In this document: piece by piece, positions 11,064 to 20,463 of the stretch
How the letters are laid out: each line of letters opens with the position of its first letter
Position numbering within the stretch: position 1 is the stretch's first letter
Source: an uncultured Flavobacteriales bacterium
GTDB taxonomy: Bacteria; Bacteroidota; Bacteroidia; Flavobacteriales_D; Sanyastnellaceae
Direction of reading: 5' to 3'
Length of the DNA: 64,000 bases
Assembly (NCBI GenBank): GCA_938085105.1
Contig: CALKGK010000047.1
Span: 36,531 to 100,530, forward strand
Made by a program: the position numbers and the translations under genes
Notes under the pieces: generated by a model
The model's database searches: none
What the model was told of the DNA's origin: nothing
Seen by the model: only the letters and a program-made list of their open reading frames with translations

Positions 11064-11987
11064 TTAGAAGTATCGTGGTGATCTGGTTTTAATAGATATG
11101 TCTTTGCCAAAGTCAAAGCCAAGCATGATTTCGTGACTCCCTGCTGAATAGTCTTGAATGTCAGTAAGCGTGTAGTCGTAAGCGTATCCAATTCGCAACT
11201 GGGGAGAAATGTTGTACTCAATCATTCCAATCATGGCGTCTTGAGTTCGGTAACCCAAGCCTAACCACAGTCTTTCATATAGAAGAAAGTTAGCGTTCAA
11301 ATCCAACTCGATTGGAGCTCCGGGTAAAAATTTCACCAAGGTAGACGGTTTAAAAGCGAGCGCAGGACCAAGGTCAATCACACCACCCACATTCAAGTAA
11401 TAGTGCTGGGTGAAATAGTTGTCTTGGTTGCTTATCTCTGGGAGGATGTTGTCGTCCAAAGAATAAATCACCGGAATCGAAATCCCCGCGTAAAATTTAT
11501 CCGTGTGGTAATAAGTACCGAAACCAAATTTCGTCACCATCTCGTTCTGAATGTTGTTGGGGCTGTAGACCGCATCTTGATTGTCCCAAATGGTCACATC
11601 ACCCAAGTCGGCACTATACATTGCGAGGCCAGCTTTAACACCGAAAGAGAGATCTCCACGACCCAAAGGCAGGTGGTAGGCAAAGTTCGCGGCAACATCC
11701 AATTGTGAACTGATACCGATTTGGTCGTTCGTTACTACCAATCCAACACCCATTCGCTTGTTGGCAATCGGACCGTCAATGGCAAAAACTTGTGTGCTTG
11801 GCGCGCCATCAAGATTCACCCATTGAGATCGGTGCAAAAGAGATGCACTGAAATAATCATGTGTTCCGGCATAGGCAGGATTCAATAACATGCCGTTGAA
11901 CATGTATTGGCTCACCTGCAACTCTTGCTGGGCGATACTCACCCCTCCGGTACACAAGAGAACAAAAAGGAATATATATTTTTTCAT
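11064..11987 (-). CDS. PorP/SprF-family outer membrane protein
   Basis: Beta-barrel of the type IX secretion / gliding family. Signal peptide at residues 1-19 (MKKYIFLFVLLCTGGVSIA), then the family hallmark QYMFNGMLLNPAYAGTHD and a series of amphipathic strands ending in a barrel-like C-terminus (307 residues). In characterised flavobacteria SprF lies directly downstream of sprB and is needed for SprB to reach the surface; here the gene is 21 bases downstream of the giant SprB-repeat gene and 3 bases upstream of the OmpA-family gene. It therefore most likely supports export or anchoring of that adhesin (inference from family and order). Confidence 0.93.
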   Translation of the reverse strand: MKKYIFLFVLLCTGGVSIAQQELQVSQYMFNGMLLNPAYAGTHDYFSASLLHRSQWVNLDGAPSTQVFAIDGPIANKRMGVGLVVTNDQIGISSQLDVAANFAYHLPLGRGDLSFGVKAGLAMYSADLGDVTIWDNQDAVYSPNNIQNEMVTKFGFGTYYHTDKFYAGISIPVIYSLDDNILPEISNQDNYFTQHYYLNVGGVIDLGPALAFKPSTLVKFLPGAPIELDLNANFLLYERLWLGLGYRTQDAMIGMIEYNISPQLRIGYAYDYTLTDIQDYSAGSHEIMLGFDFGKDISIKTRSPRYF

Positions 11988-12008
11988 GATCGTATATTCA
12001 AATGTGAA

Positions 12009-15000
12009 TTATCTTCTTAAGTCAACATAAGTAGCAAACTCTCTATCACCTGCCGTAAAGACAACGAAATAGGTTCCATCTGGCAAGTCCTCGCCGTCCG
12101 TGTTTGTACCTGTCCACTCATTATTGTAATTGTTCTTTTCGTAAACGATGTTCCCCCAACGGTTGAACACTACGAAAGTGTTGCTTGGGTACTCAGAGAT
12201 ACCAAGTATCACGTAAGCGTCGTTCGCTCCATCGTTGTTTGGAGAAAGCCCTGTAGGCAAGGCCAAGTCATCCGGCTGTGTCAGCACAATCGTGCTGTCT
12301 TTCATACATCCATTGGCATCCGTGATGCTGATCACATAAGAACCAGCAGCTAAACCGCCCGGTTGTTCTTCTCCATCTTCAATCAAGGTAGGACCCGTCC
12401 AAAAAATGTCATACTCTGGAGTTCCACCGCTGATGTTGGTTTCAATCGATCCATTGTTTCCTTCAAAGCTCGAAACGTTAAATCCATTGGAGTACAGCGG
12501 ACTATTTCCGAAGATGCTAATGCTGTCTGGCTCAATGATGCTGTAGCTTTCCGTAATCTCACATCCAAGCTCATCAATTATCGTTACCGAGAAATTTCCT
12601 TCACATATTCCATCAAGATCTTCTTCAGTACTTACTTCTTCACCGTCTGAGTTCGTCCAAACAAAGCTCACGTCCCCGTTTGCATTGCTGATGCTCAAGT
12701 CGATGCTTCCGTTACAATCTCCGTAGCATAAGGGCTGAACAAGCTCAGCATCTGCTGTTAAAGCCTGGGTTCCTTCAACGGTTTCTTCCAAGATCAATTC
12801 ACATCCATTGGCGTCTGTGATGCTCGCGGTATAGAGTCCTTCGCAAAGTTCGTCTGCGCTAGTAGCATCGTCGTCAATGCTTGTTGGACCTGTCCATACC
12901 ACTGAGAATGGGGCATCAATAGCCGTGATGTCCAGGTCAATTGTACCATCACATAAACCGCAGCTTGCAGGAGTAGAATCGATGTCTGCTTCAATGGTCG
13001 TAGGTTCAGCAATCGTGAAGCACTCATCAATAATACATCCGTTGGAATCTTCAATGTTCACACAATACTCTCCCGCAGTGAGGTCTGAAATGCTTGATAC
13101 ATTACCGAAGTCAGGTGTCCAAGTATAAGTGTAATCTCCGGTTCCTCCGCTAGTGTTGAGGGTGATGCTGCCTAAAGTAGCACCATCACAAGAAATGTTG
13201 TTCACTTCAGCATTTGGGGTGATCGGGTCTGGACCACTGATCACGAATACTTCTTCAACAACGCAATCCACGTCATCGGTGATTTCGAGGTTAACGATGT
13301 CACCAGCACAAAGACCGATGAGTGTTTCACCACCTCCAACAGGGTTGCCATTTACCGTCCATGCAATGGTGTAATCAGCCACTCCTCCAGAAGGGGCAAT
13401 GGTGATGCTTCCGTCACATGCTTCAGGACAAGAGGTGTTGAATCCGTTGAAGTCAGATAACACTGCGTTGGACATGATTTGAGTTGGCTGTTGAATGTCA
13501 AATTGAAGCAAGGTGTCGCAACCATTCGCATCACTCACAAGAACTTCATAGAATCCTTGGCAGAGTTCAATTTGATCTTCTAATGTGCTCAAAGTATCTC
13601 CGAGGTTATCCAATTCCCAAAGGAAGGTGTAAGGACCAACTCCACCTGAAACTGAAAGGTCAATACTTCCATCACAAGCACCAAAACAAGAGATTTCTTC
13701 TCCACTCGGATACAGGGAAACGATAGCACTTACTTCCAGTGCTTCATCAGGTTCGGTAATTTCTCCTTGAGCACTTGCCTCACATCCATCTTGGTCAGTA
13801 ACGGTGATGGTATAGATGCCTGCGCTGAGTTGGCTTTGATTCAATTCGCTTGGGTTTTCGATTCCTGCACCCGTCCAAAGAATGTCATAATCAGGCACAC
13901 CTCCTTGTATTTCTGCAAATATGGCACCGGTCGAATCACCAGCACATGGGATCACAAAATCGCTGTTATTGAGAATAGGAATGGTCAGGTTTACAGCAAA
14001 GGTGTCCGGCTCAAAGACGATCACACTTTCTTCCAGCGTGCAATTGTTTGAGTCCGTCAATACAAGATCATATAAACCTCCTGGGATACCAGCAAGCACA
14101 TTTCCTGCATACTCTCCTTCGTTCCAATCAAAGGTGTAGCTCCCAGTTCCACCAGTAGCAGTAACCGCAATGGCTCCATCGCTTTCGTCGTAACAGCTCA
14201 CCGGGGTGATGCTATCAACAGTAAGGTCAAGTTCTTCTGGTTCTTCAAGCTCGAATAAGATGATGTTTTCACAGTCTTGTTGATCAACAACGCGGAGCTC
14301 ATAGCTTCCAGGGCAAAGGTTGAAGAGGGTATCGGCAGTAGCTTCATTGTCTCCAATATCTCCAGAGATCCACTGGTAAAGCACGTAGTTTCCATTTCCA
14401 CCCGTGATGTTAGGAGAGATCCACCCATCACAAGCTCCAGTACAGCTAATTTCAAATCCATTGTAGTCGCTCACAGCGCCAGAGCTTTCAATGGGCTCCG
14501 GTTCTTCGAGGTCAATCTCGGTGGTAGCAACACATCCATTGATATCGGTAACCACAACACAGTAACTTCCCGCAGGCAAGTCGTTCTGTTGTGAAACTCC
14601 CGGGATGTTTACAGGATCGCAACTGGTCCAGTCGTAGTCATAGCATTCTGGAGCAAAGGTGGTACAATCAGGTGTTCCTCCTTCAATACTCACAGAAATG
14701 GCACCGTCATTGGCTCCGTTACAAGAAACGTTGAAATCGCCACCAAAATCAGAGATGGAAACAAAAATGTCCATGACTTGAGGTGCGTCCAAAAAGAGGC
14801 TGTCGGTCACTGAACATCCGTCTTCATCCGTTACCTCAACGACATAAGTACATTCAAAGAGGTTTGAAATGCTGGTTCCAACAGTTTCAGGGAAGAAGCA
14901 CTCTGGCTGAGCCTCCCACACTGCTGTAAGGACTCCATTTCCACCACTCAGTCCAATTTCAATGGATCCATTGTTTTGTCCGAAACAAACTGGTGGAACT

Positions 15001-17900
15001 ACCACGTCAAAATCAATGTCAATCGGTGTAGGCTCTCCCACAACATAAACGAATTGCTCTTCGCAGCTTCCTGAAACAACGGTCAAGATGTAGCTTCCAG
15101 CGCAAAGGTCTTCGATGTTTTGATCACTTGAAGTAAATCCATCAGGCCCCGTCCAAGCAAAACTATCTGCCGGTGTTCCTGCAACAATTACTTCGATGCT
15201 ACCGTCACATGTTCCTCCACAAGAGGCGTCGGTTATGGTTTCATTTACGATGAATTGATCGTTTTCACCAATATTGATGGTCAGGTCAGTTGTACATCCT
15301 CTAGAATCTGTAATAGTGAGCTCATAATCTCCAGAATTCAAGCCGGTAAGATTAGGTCCACTGCAAGGGCAGCTTGGCCCCGAGGCCCAACTGAAGATAT
15401 AGGGGCCACCATGCGCTCCTCCTGGAGTAACAGAAATTTCACCCAAGCCAGCATTCGGGTCTCCACAAGGATTTGGGACGGTGCTCACTTGAATGTCCCA
15501 AGCAGGAACGCAGCTAATTTCTACTTCGCCGCTAACAGAACAACCATTGTCGTCGTTCACGGTGTATTCGTAAGTCCCACAAGGAAGTCCTGACAAATCT
15601 TCAAGTCCAATGTAAGTGGTTCCGCTTTGATCATGAATCCAAGTTGCCAAATAAGGAGGGGTTCCGCCAGTAATGCTGATGTCGATAGTTCCATCTTCAG
15701 CATCCGGACAACTTACACCAAATCCTCCAGGGTAAGAAGAGACATTGTCAACACTCACAGCTAAAGGTGCCGCAGGTTCGTTGATGGTGATGGTTACCGA
15801 TTGGGCAGAACTACATCCGTTCACGTCAGTCACTGTAACGGTGAAATCTCCAGCCGGCAAAGATGTTGCAAGCGGAGAGGTAAGGTTGGGATCGTGACTC
15901 CAGCTGTAGGTGTAAAAAGGACATCCTCCAGTAGTAGTTACGGTGATTACTCCCGTTTCTTCTCCAGTACAAAGAACATCAGTTGTGCCGTCCACTTGAA
16001 TCTCCAATACTTCTGGTTCTTCTAAGGTATAGCTCGCAGTAATTTCGCATCCGATGTCATCCACAACAGTAACGTCATAAACTCCTGCACATAGGTCTTC
16101 AAAAATTGGATTATCTCCAATAAGGGCAACTCCATTCACGGTCGTGGTGTAAGGCGCAATTCCACCAACAAGATTTAATTCAATGCTTCCGTCACAAGCA
16201 CCGTTACAAGAGATTGGAAAACAAGTGTAGTCACTAAAGTTGACGTCACTAATGCTGAGCAGGTTGACTTCAACTACGTCGATACATTCGGTTGACGAAC
16301 AGCCAAGCGCGTCTGTTATCGTTACACAGTATTCTCCCGTTGGAACATCGGTCAAATCTTCATCGTTACTGAAAAAGACACCATCCAATGTCCATTCAAA
16401 AGTGAAGGGAGCTGTAGCGTCGGTGATGGTAATATCAATTGCCCCATTGTTTCCTTCTTGGCAAGTCACTCCATCAACATCAAAGGCGATGCTTGGATTG
16501 GTAACAGTGATGGTGCTTGTGGCACTTACTGTACACGAGGCCAAGGTACTGGTCAAAGTGTAAGTTGTGGTGGTGGTTGGACAAGCTTCAGGCGTGAGGC
16601 TGTTCGGGTCGCTCAAACCATCTGTCGGACTCCAAGAGAAGGCGGCATCTCCTTCGCTTTCTGCTTCACCCAAAAGTTGAACACAGTTTCCCGTGCAAAC
16701 GGTTGCTGTTGCAGGGGTTAGAGCGACAAATAATTCTTCTTCGATTTCGAAGTCAACAGAGCTTTGGAAATCGAGTCCGTCACAAAGCTGATCCACCAAC
16801 TGTACTGAGACAAATTCAGTTCCTTCACCTAAACCGTCTCCAACAGTATTGATATCAAAACTAAAGCTGGTTTCTCCTGGAGGGATGGTGATGGTATAAA
16901 TATCGTTCAGAGCATCGTAAAATGGCGTGAGGTCAGGGCTTGTAGTGTAATCAACACCAAGCTCCGCGTCTCCAGATAGGGTAAAGCTAACATTCAGGCC
17001 AGCGGCTTGCACAACACCACTTTCGAAGGTTACTGTACCGTCGTTACAGCCTTCAATCATATAATCCGTTCCACCAGCAGTGCTTGTGAGAACAGCAATT
17101 GGGTTGGATTCAATTTTAGAAACAAACACGGCACTATCATACAAACGGTCGGAACCATCAGCAATGATCAGTTCAAGAGTATAGGTTTCACAAGGGATGA
17201 CATTTCCTACTTTCGCTTGCAAATCAACGGTGAAGCCATCGTATTGGATTCCTTGTCCGAGGGGGTTCTGGTTGTCGTAAAAGTAAGTGGCGTTATCAAT
17301 GTTGTTTACGTTGTTGATCGCTACGGGCTGGGATGTTCCTGGGATCAAAGCGATGTTTACCTGTGATCCAATTCCAGGGCCGGTAATAAAAAATCCAAAA
17401 ACATCGTTGAAAGGAGAACCTACCCATTCCAAGTATTCTTCACTGGCAAAAACGAAGTCAAACTTCAAACTATCGCCTTGAGGAACAATGTCGAATTGCA
17501 ATTTACAAGCATCCCAGGTGGTTAAGCCTCCATTGGCAGTGGTTAACGTTGGGCTTCCCGGAAAGAAGTTGTCATAAAGGTTGCAGTTCAAACAGTCGGA
17601 ACCGTTCAAATCGGGTAAACCTGTTTCGTCGTTAGGACCAACAGCGTTCCAGGCTCTACCTGTAGTAAGAAGTACCCCTTCACTCGTCCCAATTTCGGTA
17701 TTGTTCGAAGTGTAATAGGCGTAGCTTGAATCTGCTGCGGTGAGCTGAGCATTGAAGATCTCAACCCCATCACCCACCAAATTCTGAGCGATTTCATCTG
17801 GGGTGAGGGTGTAGTCCAATGTCAATTGAGCTTTTGAAATTCCAGCTGATAGGATCAAGCATAGAACCAAAAGAATGCGATATGATGTCAGTGACCTCAT
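12009..17900 (-). CDS. Giant SprB-repeat surface adhesin with T9SS type B (gliding-motility) C-terminal domain
   Basis: 1963-residue secreted protein. I chose the ATG at 17900 (MRSLTSYRILLVLCLILSAG) because it begins a clean signal peptide and avoids overlap with the upstream gene; the frame is open to 17966. Order: signal peptide, choice-of-anchor L domain (about 25-260), Calx-beta-like region, an Ig-like segment, then about 17 SprB-type repeats of 80-100 residues, each opening with a C-x(2-3)-C/DG-S/A-I pattern (CNGACDGSIEL, CFGACDGSIDL, CPEACDGSITI), and finally a type B sorting domain (LSPNNDGANDAY, FNRWGNIVYEK). This is the architecture of SprB-like cell-surface adhesins that are moved along the surface or anchored in biofilm. 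Followed by its PorP/SprF partner. Confidence 0.93.
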   Translation of the reverse strand: MRSLTSYRILLVLCLILSAGISKAQLTLDYTLTPDEIAQNLVGDGVEIFNAQLTAADSSYAYYTSNNTEIGTSEGVLLTTGRAWNAVGPNDETGLPDLNGSDCLNCNLYDNFFPGSPTLTTANGGLTTWDACKLQFDIVPQGDSLKFDFVFASEEYLEWVGSPFNDVFGFFITGPGIGSQVNIALIPGTSQPVAINNVNNIDNATYFYDNQNPLGQGIQYDGFTVDLQAKVGNVIPCETYTLELIIADGSDRLYDSAVFVSKIESNPIAVLTSTAGGTDYMIEGCNDGTVTFESGVVQAAGLNVSFTLSGDAELGVDYTTSPDLTPFYDALNDIYTITIPPGETSFSFDINTVGDGLGEGTEFVSVQLVDQLCDGLDFQSSVDFEIEEELFVALTPATATVCTGNCVQLLGEAESEGDAAFSWSPTDGLSDPNSLTPEACPTTTTTYTLTSTLASCTVSATSTITVTNPSIAFDVDGVTCQEGNNGAIDITITDATAPFTFEWTLDGVFFSNDEDLTDVPTGEYCVTITDALGCSSTECIDVVEVNLLSISDVNFSDYTCFPISCNGACDGSIELNLVGGIAPYTTTVNGVALIGDNPIFEDLCAGVYDVTVVDDIGCEITASYTLEEPEVLEIQVDGTTDVLCTGEETGVITVTTTGGCPFYTYSWSHDPNLTSPLATSLPAGDFTVTVTDVNGCSSAQSVTITINEPAAPLAVSVDNVSSYPGGFGVSCPDAEDGTIDISITGGTPPYLATWIHDQSGTTYIGLEDLSGLPCGTYEYTVNDDNGCSVSGEVEISCVPAWDIQVSTVPNPCGDPNAGLGEISVTPGGAHGGPYIFSWASGPSCPCSGPNLTGLNSGDYELTITDSRGCTTDLTINIGENDQFIVNETITDASCGGTCDGSIEVIVAGTPADSFAWTGPDGFTSSDQNIEDLCAGSYILTVVSGSCEEQFVYVVGEPTPIDIDFDVVVPPVCFGQNNGSIEIGLSGGNGVLTAVWEAQPECFFPETVGTSISNLFECTYVVEVTDEDGCSVTDSLFLDAPQVMDIFVSISDFGGDFNVSCNGANDGAISVSIEGGTPDCTTFAPECYDYDWTSCDPVNIPGVSQQNDLPAGSYCVVVTDINGCVATTEIDLEEPEPIESSGAVSDYNGFEISCTGACDGWISPNITGGNGNYVLYQWISGDIGDNEATADTLFNLCPGSYELRVVDQQDCENIILFELEEPEELDLTVDSITPVSCYDESDGAIAVTATGGTGSYTFDWNEGEYAGNVLAGIPGGLYDLVLTDSNNCTLEESVIVFEPDTFAVNLTIPILNNSDFVIPCAGDSTGAIFAEIQGGVPDYDILWTGAGIENPSELNQSQLSAGIYTITVTDQDGCEASAQGEITEPDEALEVSAIVSLYPSGEEISCFGACDGSIDLSVSGGVGPYTFLWELDNLGDTLSTLEDQIELCQGFYEVLVSDANGCDTLLQFDIQQPTQIMSNAVLSDFNGFNTSCPEACDGSITIAPSGGVADYTIAWTVNGNPVGGGETLIGLCAGDIVNLEITDDVDCVVEEVFVISGPDPITPNAEVNNISCDGATLGSITLNTSGGTGDYTYTWTPDFGNVSSISDLTAGEYCVNIEDSNGCIIDECFTIAEPTTIEADIDSTPASCGLCDGTIDLDITAIDAPFSVVWTGPTSIDDDATSADELCEGLYTASITDANGCELILEETVEGTQALTADAELVQPLCYGDCNGSIDLSISNANGDVSFVWTNSDGEEVSTEEDLDGICEGNFSVTIIDELGCEITESYSIIEPDSISIFGNSPLYSNGFNVSSFEGNNGSIETNISGGTPEYDIFWTGPTLIEDGEEQPGGLAAGSYVISITDANGCMKDSTIVLTQPDDLALPTGLSPNNDGANDAYVILGISEYPSNTFVVFNRWGNIVYEKNNYNNEWTGTNTDGEDLPDGTYFVVFTAGDREFATYVDLRR

Positions 17901-17931
17901 AAGTGTTATTTTGAAAAAGTTTGGGTGCGAA

Positions 17932-18327
17932 TTAGTTTGATCCGTTTCTAAATGCTTTGCAAGCATCTAAAAAGGCGTCGGCATTATAATTAGGAAGATA
18001 ATTGCTATTGCTCTTTCCTGTTTTTTCTACAATCAAAACTTTGATGTTTTCGAGCGAGGTATCAAAACTCTGATCGATTCCATCAGCCAAGGTGAACTCC
18101 ATCAGTCCAACAGGAACACACGCCTGAGTTAGGTCGAAACTGCTTTCTAGTCTGCATGCTTTAACAAGTGCAGCGTAGTCATCGGTGCTCAGACCGTCCA
18201 AGTTCATGTAAACTTTACTTGGGGAGTTGGCTTCTTGGGCTTGACCGCTCAATTGTAAGCCCGTAAGGGCGAAGAAAAGCATGAAAAAACCGAACCAAGA
18301 GAGGGAGCGTTTAGTTGATGTTTGCAT
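17932..18327 (-). CDS. Small secreted protein, first gene of adhesin cassette
   Basis: 131 residues from the ATG at 18327 (MQTSTKRSLSWFGFFMLFFA). It has an N-terminal signal peptide or anchor (about 1-30, ending near GQAQ) and a soluble remainder of about 100 residues with two Cys (CRLES and QACVP) that could form a disulphide and a third near the C-terminus (DACKAF). I do not recognise a family. The stop lies 31 bases before the giant SprB-repeat gene on the same strand, so it is probably co-transcribed with it and may help its export or attachment (inference from position only). A near-consensus -7 element is at 18350-18357. Confidence 0.75.
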   Translation of the reverse strand: MQTSTKRSLSWFGFFMLFFALTGLQLSGQAQEANSPSKVYMNLDGLSTDDYAALVKACRLESSFDLTQACVPVGLMEFTLADGIDQSFDTSLENIKVLIVEKTGKSNSNYLPNYNADAFLDACKAFRNGSN

Positions 18328-18349
18328 ATCTAGCAATTTGGAAGAAGGG

Positions 18350-18357
18350 TAAATATA
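18350..18357 (-). promoter_or_regulatory. Candidate -7 element for adhesin cassette (TATATTTA)
   Basis: Seven of eight positions of TAnnTTTG on the minus strand, 22 bases before the ATG at 18327. It would drive the four-gene cassette. Confidence 0.4.
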
Positions 18358-18419
18358 TTTAACAAAGATGCTAAAAAGTATGATAGTTTTTGAGCTATTC
18401 CAAGTATTAAGTGATGTTA

Positions 18420-19160
18420 TTATCCACGGATTAAGCCCTGCCGTTCAACTTCGTACATGGCAATTGCTCCACTCGCTGCAACGTTGAGGCTCTGAACACT
18501 TCCAGACATAGGGATTCGGACCAACTCGTCAGCCTTCGTTAGACTTGCTCTTGATAAGCCCGTTTCTTCGTTTCCAAGTACCACGCAAACTGCTCCGTTG
18601 AGAGAGGTTTCATGGATGAGTTGTTGCGCTTTCTCCGTGCAAGCAACTACTTTTATTCCATAACTCTGAAGGTATTCGATGCTTTGCCCAACGTGATCTG
18701 TTCTGCAAACAGGTAAACGCAAGAGGGCGCCTGAGCTACTTTTTATGGCATCTGCGTTAATGGGAGCCATTCCTTTGGTAGGAATCACTACGGTGTGAAA
18801 TCCCAGGCACTCCGCACTTCTCACAACAGCTCCAAAATTCCGCACGTCAGTAATTCCGTCAAGCAAGAGTATTTTTGGGGAGATGGCAGACTCGTACAAC
18901 TTCCCCACAAATACATCAAGTACTTCAAAAGTGATGGGCGAGAGGAAGGCGATGACTCCTTGGTGGTTTTTCTTTGTGATCCGCGACAGCTTTTGCTCTG
19001 GAACGGCAGCACAGGGTATGCCAAGTTCCTTCGCTTCCCGAATGGCAGCAACGATTTCTGGGTTTTTTAATCCTTTCAAGTAAAGGATGCGTTGGATTTC
19101 ACGCTCCTTGTCGAGGGCTTCTCGCAAAGGGTGGTGACCAATGATGTAATCTTTTTCCAT
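18420..19160 (-). CDS. rlmB: 23S rRNA (guanosine-2'-O)-methyltransferase, SpoU/TrmH family (RlmB-type)
   Basis: SAM-dependent 2'-O-methyltransferase of the SPOUT superfamily, likely acting on 23S rRNA G2251. The N-terminal substrate-binding domain (about 1-80, GHHPLREAL) precedes the knotted catalytic domain, with motif 1 (GITDVRNFGAVVRSAECLG, Asn108-Arg114), motif 2 (LGNEETGLS, 195-203) and motif 3 (IPMSGSVQSLNVAASGAI, 217-233). 246 residues, normal. It lies 6 bases downstream of the GWxTD gene on the same strand. Assignment to RlmB rather than another SpoU paralogue rests on length and the N-terminal domain. Confidence 0.92.
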   Translation of the reverse strand: MEKDYIIGHHPLREALDKEREIQRILYLKGLKNPEIVAAIREAKELGIPCAAVPEQKLSRITKKNHQGVIAFLSPITFEVLDVFVGKLYESAISPKILLLDGITDVRNFGAVVRSAECLGFHTVVIPTKGMAPINADAIKSSSGALLRLPVCRTDHVGQSIEYLQSYGIKVVACTEKAQQLIHETSLNGAVCVVLGNEETGLSRASLTKADELVRIPMSGSVQSLNVAASGAIAMYEVERQGLIRG

Positions 19161-19166
19161 GCTTTT

Positions 19167-20447
19167 TTATTCCGAGAACACCCTTCCCCTGCGCCAATTG
19201 GCAACAGCTTGGTCCCAGCCTGGCTTGTACAAGGAGCTACGGTCCAAAACATACACGTTGTTGCTGTAAGGGTGTCTGGTTTTTTTGAAGGTGAAGGTGA
19301 GTGCACTGATGTTGCTGTCCTCTCCATAAACCCAAACTTCTTTTCCAGGCTCTAAGAGGATTTTATTGGGGTTGCCAAAGACAATATGAACCAAGCCTCT
19401 ATCGCTCTTCCAGCCTTCGCTGATGCTTGAGAAATATAGGTTGGCTTCCCGCACCCTGCGATAATAGGTCTTAATGAGTTCGCGCGCTTTTTCTTTCGAT
19501 CCCGCAGTCTCAATCCAGAATTCGTCCAAAGCTTTTTTAGGGTAAGAACTGGTGGTGATCTTTTTAAACTCACTTCGCGATGTGATGTAGCGCATGCTCT
19601 CAATCAACTGGTCCAAATCCCGAACTTCAGGATAGTCGCCAGGCCTACCAAATAACGCAAACGAACTTGCTCCACTTTCATTCCGAATCACATTCAAGGC
19701 TGTGTCCAGCTCCAAACTGTAAAATGCGCCAGTCGCTGTTAGTGGAGAACTCTCTCCCAATTCAACATCAAGCTTGGGTTCGCTGTAAGAATAGGGTGGT
19801 GGGGGGAGGGGGAGGCTTCCCAAAGCTTTTGAATGGTATAGCGTTTCAGGTGCTAGTCGGTCAGAACTCATGAGTAAAGGCTCACCAATGTTGGCGTCGT
19901 TTCCAAAGACCGGGGCGAGGCTTTCTTCGTTGATGATGAGCATGTTCTCTCGAATCAAACCGCTTGTTTTGCGCACCTCAAGTTTGAGGTTGGCATTGGA
20001 GCGTCTGCTTAGGTCACGCACGTTCACACGAACAATATAATCACCTTCGTCTGCTAAAGGAAATCGATGCTTACCAATGATCTGCCGTACTTCTTTATCC
20101 GGATTGATGTCTTCGTAAGTGAAGAACAGACTATCAATCTCGCCTGTGCTTATTTGTTTGATTTCTAAAAAGAACTTAAGCTTTGCAGAGAACTCTTCAT
20201 CTGGCTGAGATCGAGTATAGAGCAATTCATCACTGAAAAGCTTGAAGTAAAAGGTACTGCTATCTGCGCTTTGGTGATACACCATTGCCGACGGATGCAA
20301 GATCTTCGCTTCCCAATCGTAAAGGTTTCTTTCTTGGTCTGCTCGCAATGCTGTTGTGCCTCCACAGGATATGAAAAGAGCTGAGAACAACACTCCTGAA
20401 ATGAGCAAGGTAAGGTAGCTTACTGAGTATGTGCGAACAGAATTCAT
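19167..20447 (-). CDS. GWxTD-domain lipoprotein
   Basis: 426-residue predicted lipoprotein (lipobox Cys28 in LFISCGG) of the GWxTD family, widespread in Bacteroidota and of unknown function. The C-terminal ~160 residues match the family domain: YRRVREANLYF, then EGWKSDRGLVHIVFGNPN, where the family signature GWxTD reads GWKSD (Ser for Thr). The N-terminal half looks like beta-sandwich domains. It sits between an Omp85-type barrel (16 bases upstream) and rlmB (6 bases downstream), so it may be an envelope component co-expressed with the barrel. A candidate -7 (TAATTTAG, one mismatch) ends 5 bases before the ATG. Confidence 0.9.
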   Translation of the reverse strand: MNSVRTYSVSYLTLLISGVLFSALFISCGGTTALRADQERNLYDWEAKILHPSAMVYHQSADSSTFYFKLFSDELLYTRSQPDEEFSAKLKFFLEIKQISTGEIDSLFFTYEDINPDKEVRQIIGKHRFPLADEGDYIVRVNVRDLSRRSNANLKLEVRKTSGLIRENMLIINEESLAPVFGNDANIGEPLLMSSDRLAPETLYHSKALGSLPLPPPPYSYSEPKLDVELGESSPLTATGAFYSLELDTALNVIRNESGASSFALFGRPGDYPEVRDLDQLIESMRYITSRSEFKKITTSSYPKKALDEFWIETAGSKEKARELIKTYYRRVREANLYFSSISEGWKSDRGLVHIVFGNPNKILLEPGKEVWVYGEDSNISALTFTFKKTRHPYSNNVYVLDRSSLYKPGWDQAVANWRRGRVFSE

Positions 20448-20463
20448 TGCGGCTAAATTACGA

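Noticed and set aside
12009..17900. CRISPR-like or tandem DNA repeats in the giant adhesin gene
   Set aside because: Repeats are at protein level (80-100 residues) and diverged in DNA; no short regular repeat-spacer pattern.
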